Source: Escherichia coli (GTDB lineage: Bacteria > Pseudomonadota > Gammaproteobacteria > Enterobacterales > Enterobacteriaceae). From it: a stretch of DNA of 64,000 bases. Position 1 is the first letter of the stretch. Each line of letters opens with the position of its first letter. The stretch covers positions 62,001 to 126,000 of the forward strand of contig NZ_JAATUR010000002.1 in NCBI RefSeq assembly GCF_011881725.1, written 5' to 3'. Both the position numbers and the translations under genes were made by a program. The notes beneath the pieces were generated by a model. That model did not search any database, was not told where the DNA came from, and saw only the letters and a list, made by a program, of their open reading frames with translations. Of the stretch, positions 62,391-64,000 are shown piece by piece.

Positions 62391-63401
62391 ATGTACTACC
62401 CCTTCGTTCGTAAAGCCCTTTTCCAGCTCGATCCAGAGCGCGCGCACGAGTTTACTTTTCAGCAATTACGTCGCATCACCGGAACACCGTTTGAAGCGCT
62501 TGTACGGCAAAACGTTCCAGCGAAGCCCGTTAGCTGTATGGGACTGACCTTTAAAAACCCGCTTGGTCTGGCTGCTGGTCTTGATAAAGACGGGGAGTGT
62601 ATTGATGCCCTTGGTGCAATGGGATTTGGATCGATCGAGATCGGTACTGTCACCCCACGTCCACAACCAGGAAACGACAAACCCCGTCTTTTTCGCCTGG
62701 TTGATGCTGAAGGTTTAATAAACCGTATGGGCTTTAATAACCTCGGCGTTGATAACCTCGTAGAGAACGTTAAAAAAGCCCACTACGACGGTGTTCTGGG
62801 AATCAATATTGGCAAAAATAAAGATACGCCGGTTGAGCAAGGCAAAGATGACTATCTGATTTGTATGGAAAAAATCTACGCTTATGCAGGATATATTGCC
62901 ATCAATATATCATCACCAAATACCCCGGGATTACGTACTCTGCAATATGGTGAAGCACTGGATGATTTATTAACAGCAATTAAAAATAAACAAAATGATC
63001 TGCAAGCGGTCCATCACAAATATGTACCAATAGCAGTGAAGATCGCGCCGGATCTTTCTGAGGAAGAGTTGATCCAGGTTGCCGACAGTTTAGTTCGACA
63101 TAATATTGATGGCGTTATTGCAACTAATACGACGCTCGATCGTTCTTTGGTTCAGGGGATGAAAAATTGTGATCAAACTGGTGGCTTAAGTGGTCGTCCC
63201 TTACAATTAAAAAGTACGGAAATTATTCGACGCTTGTCGCAGGAATTAAACGGTCGCTTACCGATTATCGGTGTGGGTGGTATTGACTCGGTAATCGCTG
63301 CTCGCGAGAAGATAGCGGCGGGGGCTTCTTTGGTGCAAATTTATTCTGGTTTTATTTTTAAAGGTCCGCCACTGATTAAAGAAATCGTTAACCATATCTA
63401 A
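62391..63401 (+). CDS. pyrD: Dihydroorotate dehydrogenase (quinone), class 2
   Basis: PyrD oxidises dihydroorotate to orotate, passing electrons to quinone; it is the membrane-associated step of pyrimidine synthesis. The 336-residue protein starts [10 protein letters not shown] at 62391 after AGGAG. An in-frame ATG at 62364 lies inside the leader hairpin and is rejected. The catalytic Ser is in [11 protein letters not shown] (about residue 175), and FMN-binding segments include [10 protein letters not shown] and GVGGIDS. A terminator-like hairpin follows the gene. Confidence 0.98.
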   Translation: MYYPFVRKALFQLDPERAHEFTFQQLRRITGTPFEALVRQNVPAKPVSCMGLTFKNPLGLAAGLDKDGECIDALGAMGFGSIEIGTVTPRPQPGNDKPRLFRLVDAEGLINRMGFNNLGVDNLVENVKKAHYDGVLGINIGKNKDTPVEQGKDDYLICMEKIYAYAGYIAINISSPNTPGLRTLQYGEALDDLLTAIKNKQNDLQAVHHKYVPIAVKIAPDLSEEELIQVADSLVRHNIDGVIATNTTLDRSLVQGMKNCDQTGGLSGRPLQLKSTEIIRRLSQELNGRLPIIGVGGIDSVIAAREKIAAGASLVQIYSGFIFKGPPLIKEIVNHI

Positions 63402-63433
63402 TTATTTCTTTCATTTTCTCTTTATAAGATAAT

Positions 63434-63467
63434 CAGGGCTTTATTTTCAGCCCTGGTTGTTTTATAT
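63434..63467 (+). terminator. Terminator of pyrD
   Basis: CAGGGCT / AGCCCTG forms a 7-bp stem with an 8-nt loop, followed by GTTGTTTTAT. Confidence 0.75.
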
Positions 63468-63574
63468 TCTTTGCTGTTACTTATTTAGACATTTTGTACT
63501 TTTCTTGTTGAGGTTATTAAGCGAAGCGACAATGGAATATGTTGCAGTGGATTTTTAGGGGAGAGGAGAAGCAT

Positions 63575-64000
63575 ATGCGAATTAAACCAGACGATAACTG
63601 GCGTTGGTATTATGATGAAGAGCATGATCGAATGATGCTTGATTTAGCCAATGGCATGCTATTTCGCTCACGTTTTGCGCGCAAAATGTTGACACCAGAC
63701 GCCTTTTCTCCAGCGGAATTTTGCGTTGATGACGCCGCGCTCTATTTCTCGTTTGAAGAAAAATGCCGCGACCTTAACTTATCAAAAGAACAAAAAGCTG
63801 AACTGGTACTTAATGCGCTGGTGGCAGTTCGCTATCTCAAACCGCAAATGCCAAAAAGCTGGCATTTTATTTCTCATGGTGAAATGTGGTCGCCAATGCC
63901 GGGGGATGCCGCCTGTGTCTGGTTAAGCGACACCAATGAGCAAGTCAGCCTGCTGGTTGTTGAATCTGGCGAAAATGCCGCGCTGTGTCTCCTTGCACAG
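63575..64000 (+). CDS. zapC: Cell division protein ZapC, 5' part (3' end outside window)
   Basis: ZapC is a small cytoplasmic protein that binds FtsZ and stabilises the Z ring. The first 142 codons are present of about 180 in the family. The protein begins [18 protein letters not shown] after AGGAGAAGC and is intact to the window edge, ending in frame at CLLAQ. It has its own spacer of 173 nt from pyrD. An older name is ycbW. Confidence 0.96.
   Translation, partial: MRIKPDDNWRWYYDEEHDRMMLDLANGMLFRSRFARKMLTPDAFSPAEFCVDDAALYFSFEEKCRDLNLSKEQKAELVLNALVAVRYLKPQMPKSWHFISHGEMWSPMPGDAACVWLSDTNEQVSLLVVESGENAALCLLAQ

Overview
The window is ordinary, densely coded chromosome from an enterobacterium of the genus Escherichia, either E. 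coli or a very close relative. Gene order, gene lengths and almost every protein match what I remember of the E. coli K-12 ftsK-to-zapC segment. Ribosomal protein S1 looks identical to K-12, while FtsK, YcaI, LdtD and OmpF carry scattered substitutions, so this is probably a divergent lineage rather than K-12 itself. I see no rRNA, tRNA, CRISPR array, insertion sequence, prophage or integrase. Comparisons with K-12 are from memory, not from an alignment.

Layout. 1-6800 (+): 3' part of ftsK (DNA translocase), a REP element, lolA (lipoprotein carrier), rarA (replication-associated ATPase) and serS. 6800-14700: dmsABC (anaerobic DMSO respiration) behind an FNR-like box, ycaC (-), the MFS transporter ycaD (+) and the amino-acid transporter ycaM (+). 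14700-21200 (-): a short decayed LysR-type remnant, then the pyruvate formate-lyase cluster pflA, pflB, focA, and ycaO. 21300-36200 (+): ycaP, serC-aroA, ycaL, cmk-rpsA, ihfB, ycaI, msbA-lpxK, ycaQ, ycaR-kdsB. 36300-48900: ycbJ (+), elyC (-), cmoM-mukF-mukE-mukB (+), ldtD, mepK and gloC (+). 48900-54800 (-): aspC, ompF, asnS, pncB. 55000-57600 (+): pepN, followed by a tandem REP/BIME array. 57900-62150 (-): ssuEADCB for alkanesulfonate use. 62390-64000 (+): pyrD and the 5' part of zapC.

How the genes work together. Several blocks are physiological units: anaerobic metabolism (dmsABC, focA-pflB-pflA, each with an FNR-like site), envelope building (lolA, msbA-lpxK, kdsB, elyC, ldtD, mepK, ompF), chromosome handling (ftsK, rarA, mukFEB, ihfB) and sulfur scavenging (ssu).

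What differs from the K-12 layout. (1) ycaN and ycaK, between ycaM and pflA in K-12, are missing; a 45-codon piece resembling the C-terminus of a LysR regulator remains at 14707-14844. (2) The elfADCG-ycbUVF fimbrial block, between ssuE and pyrD in K-12, is absent; only 236 bp separate the two genes. (3) OmpF has a shortened surface loop and a changed neighbouring loop. (4) The pepN-ssuB gap holds 2.7 copies of a 109-bp BIME unit. (5) aroA contains an 8-G run. I did not find an undescribed multi-gene system; the best leads are these indels and some unexplained hairpins and operator-like sites.
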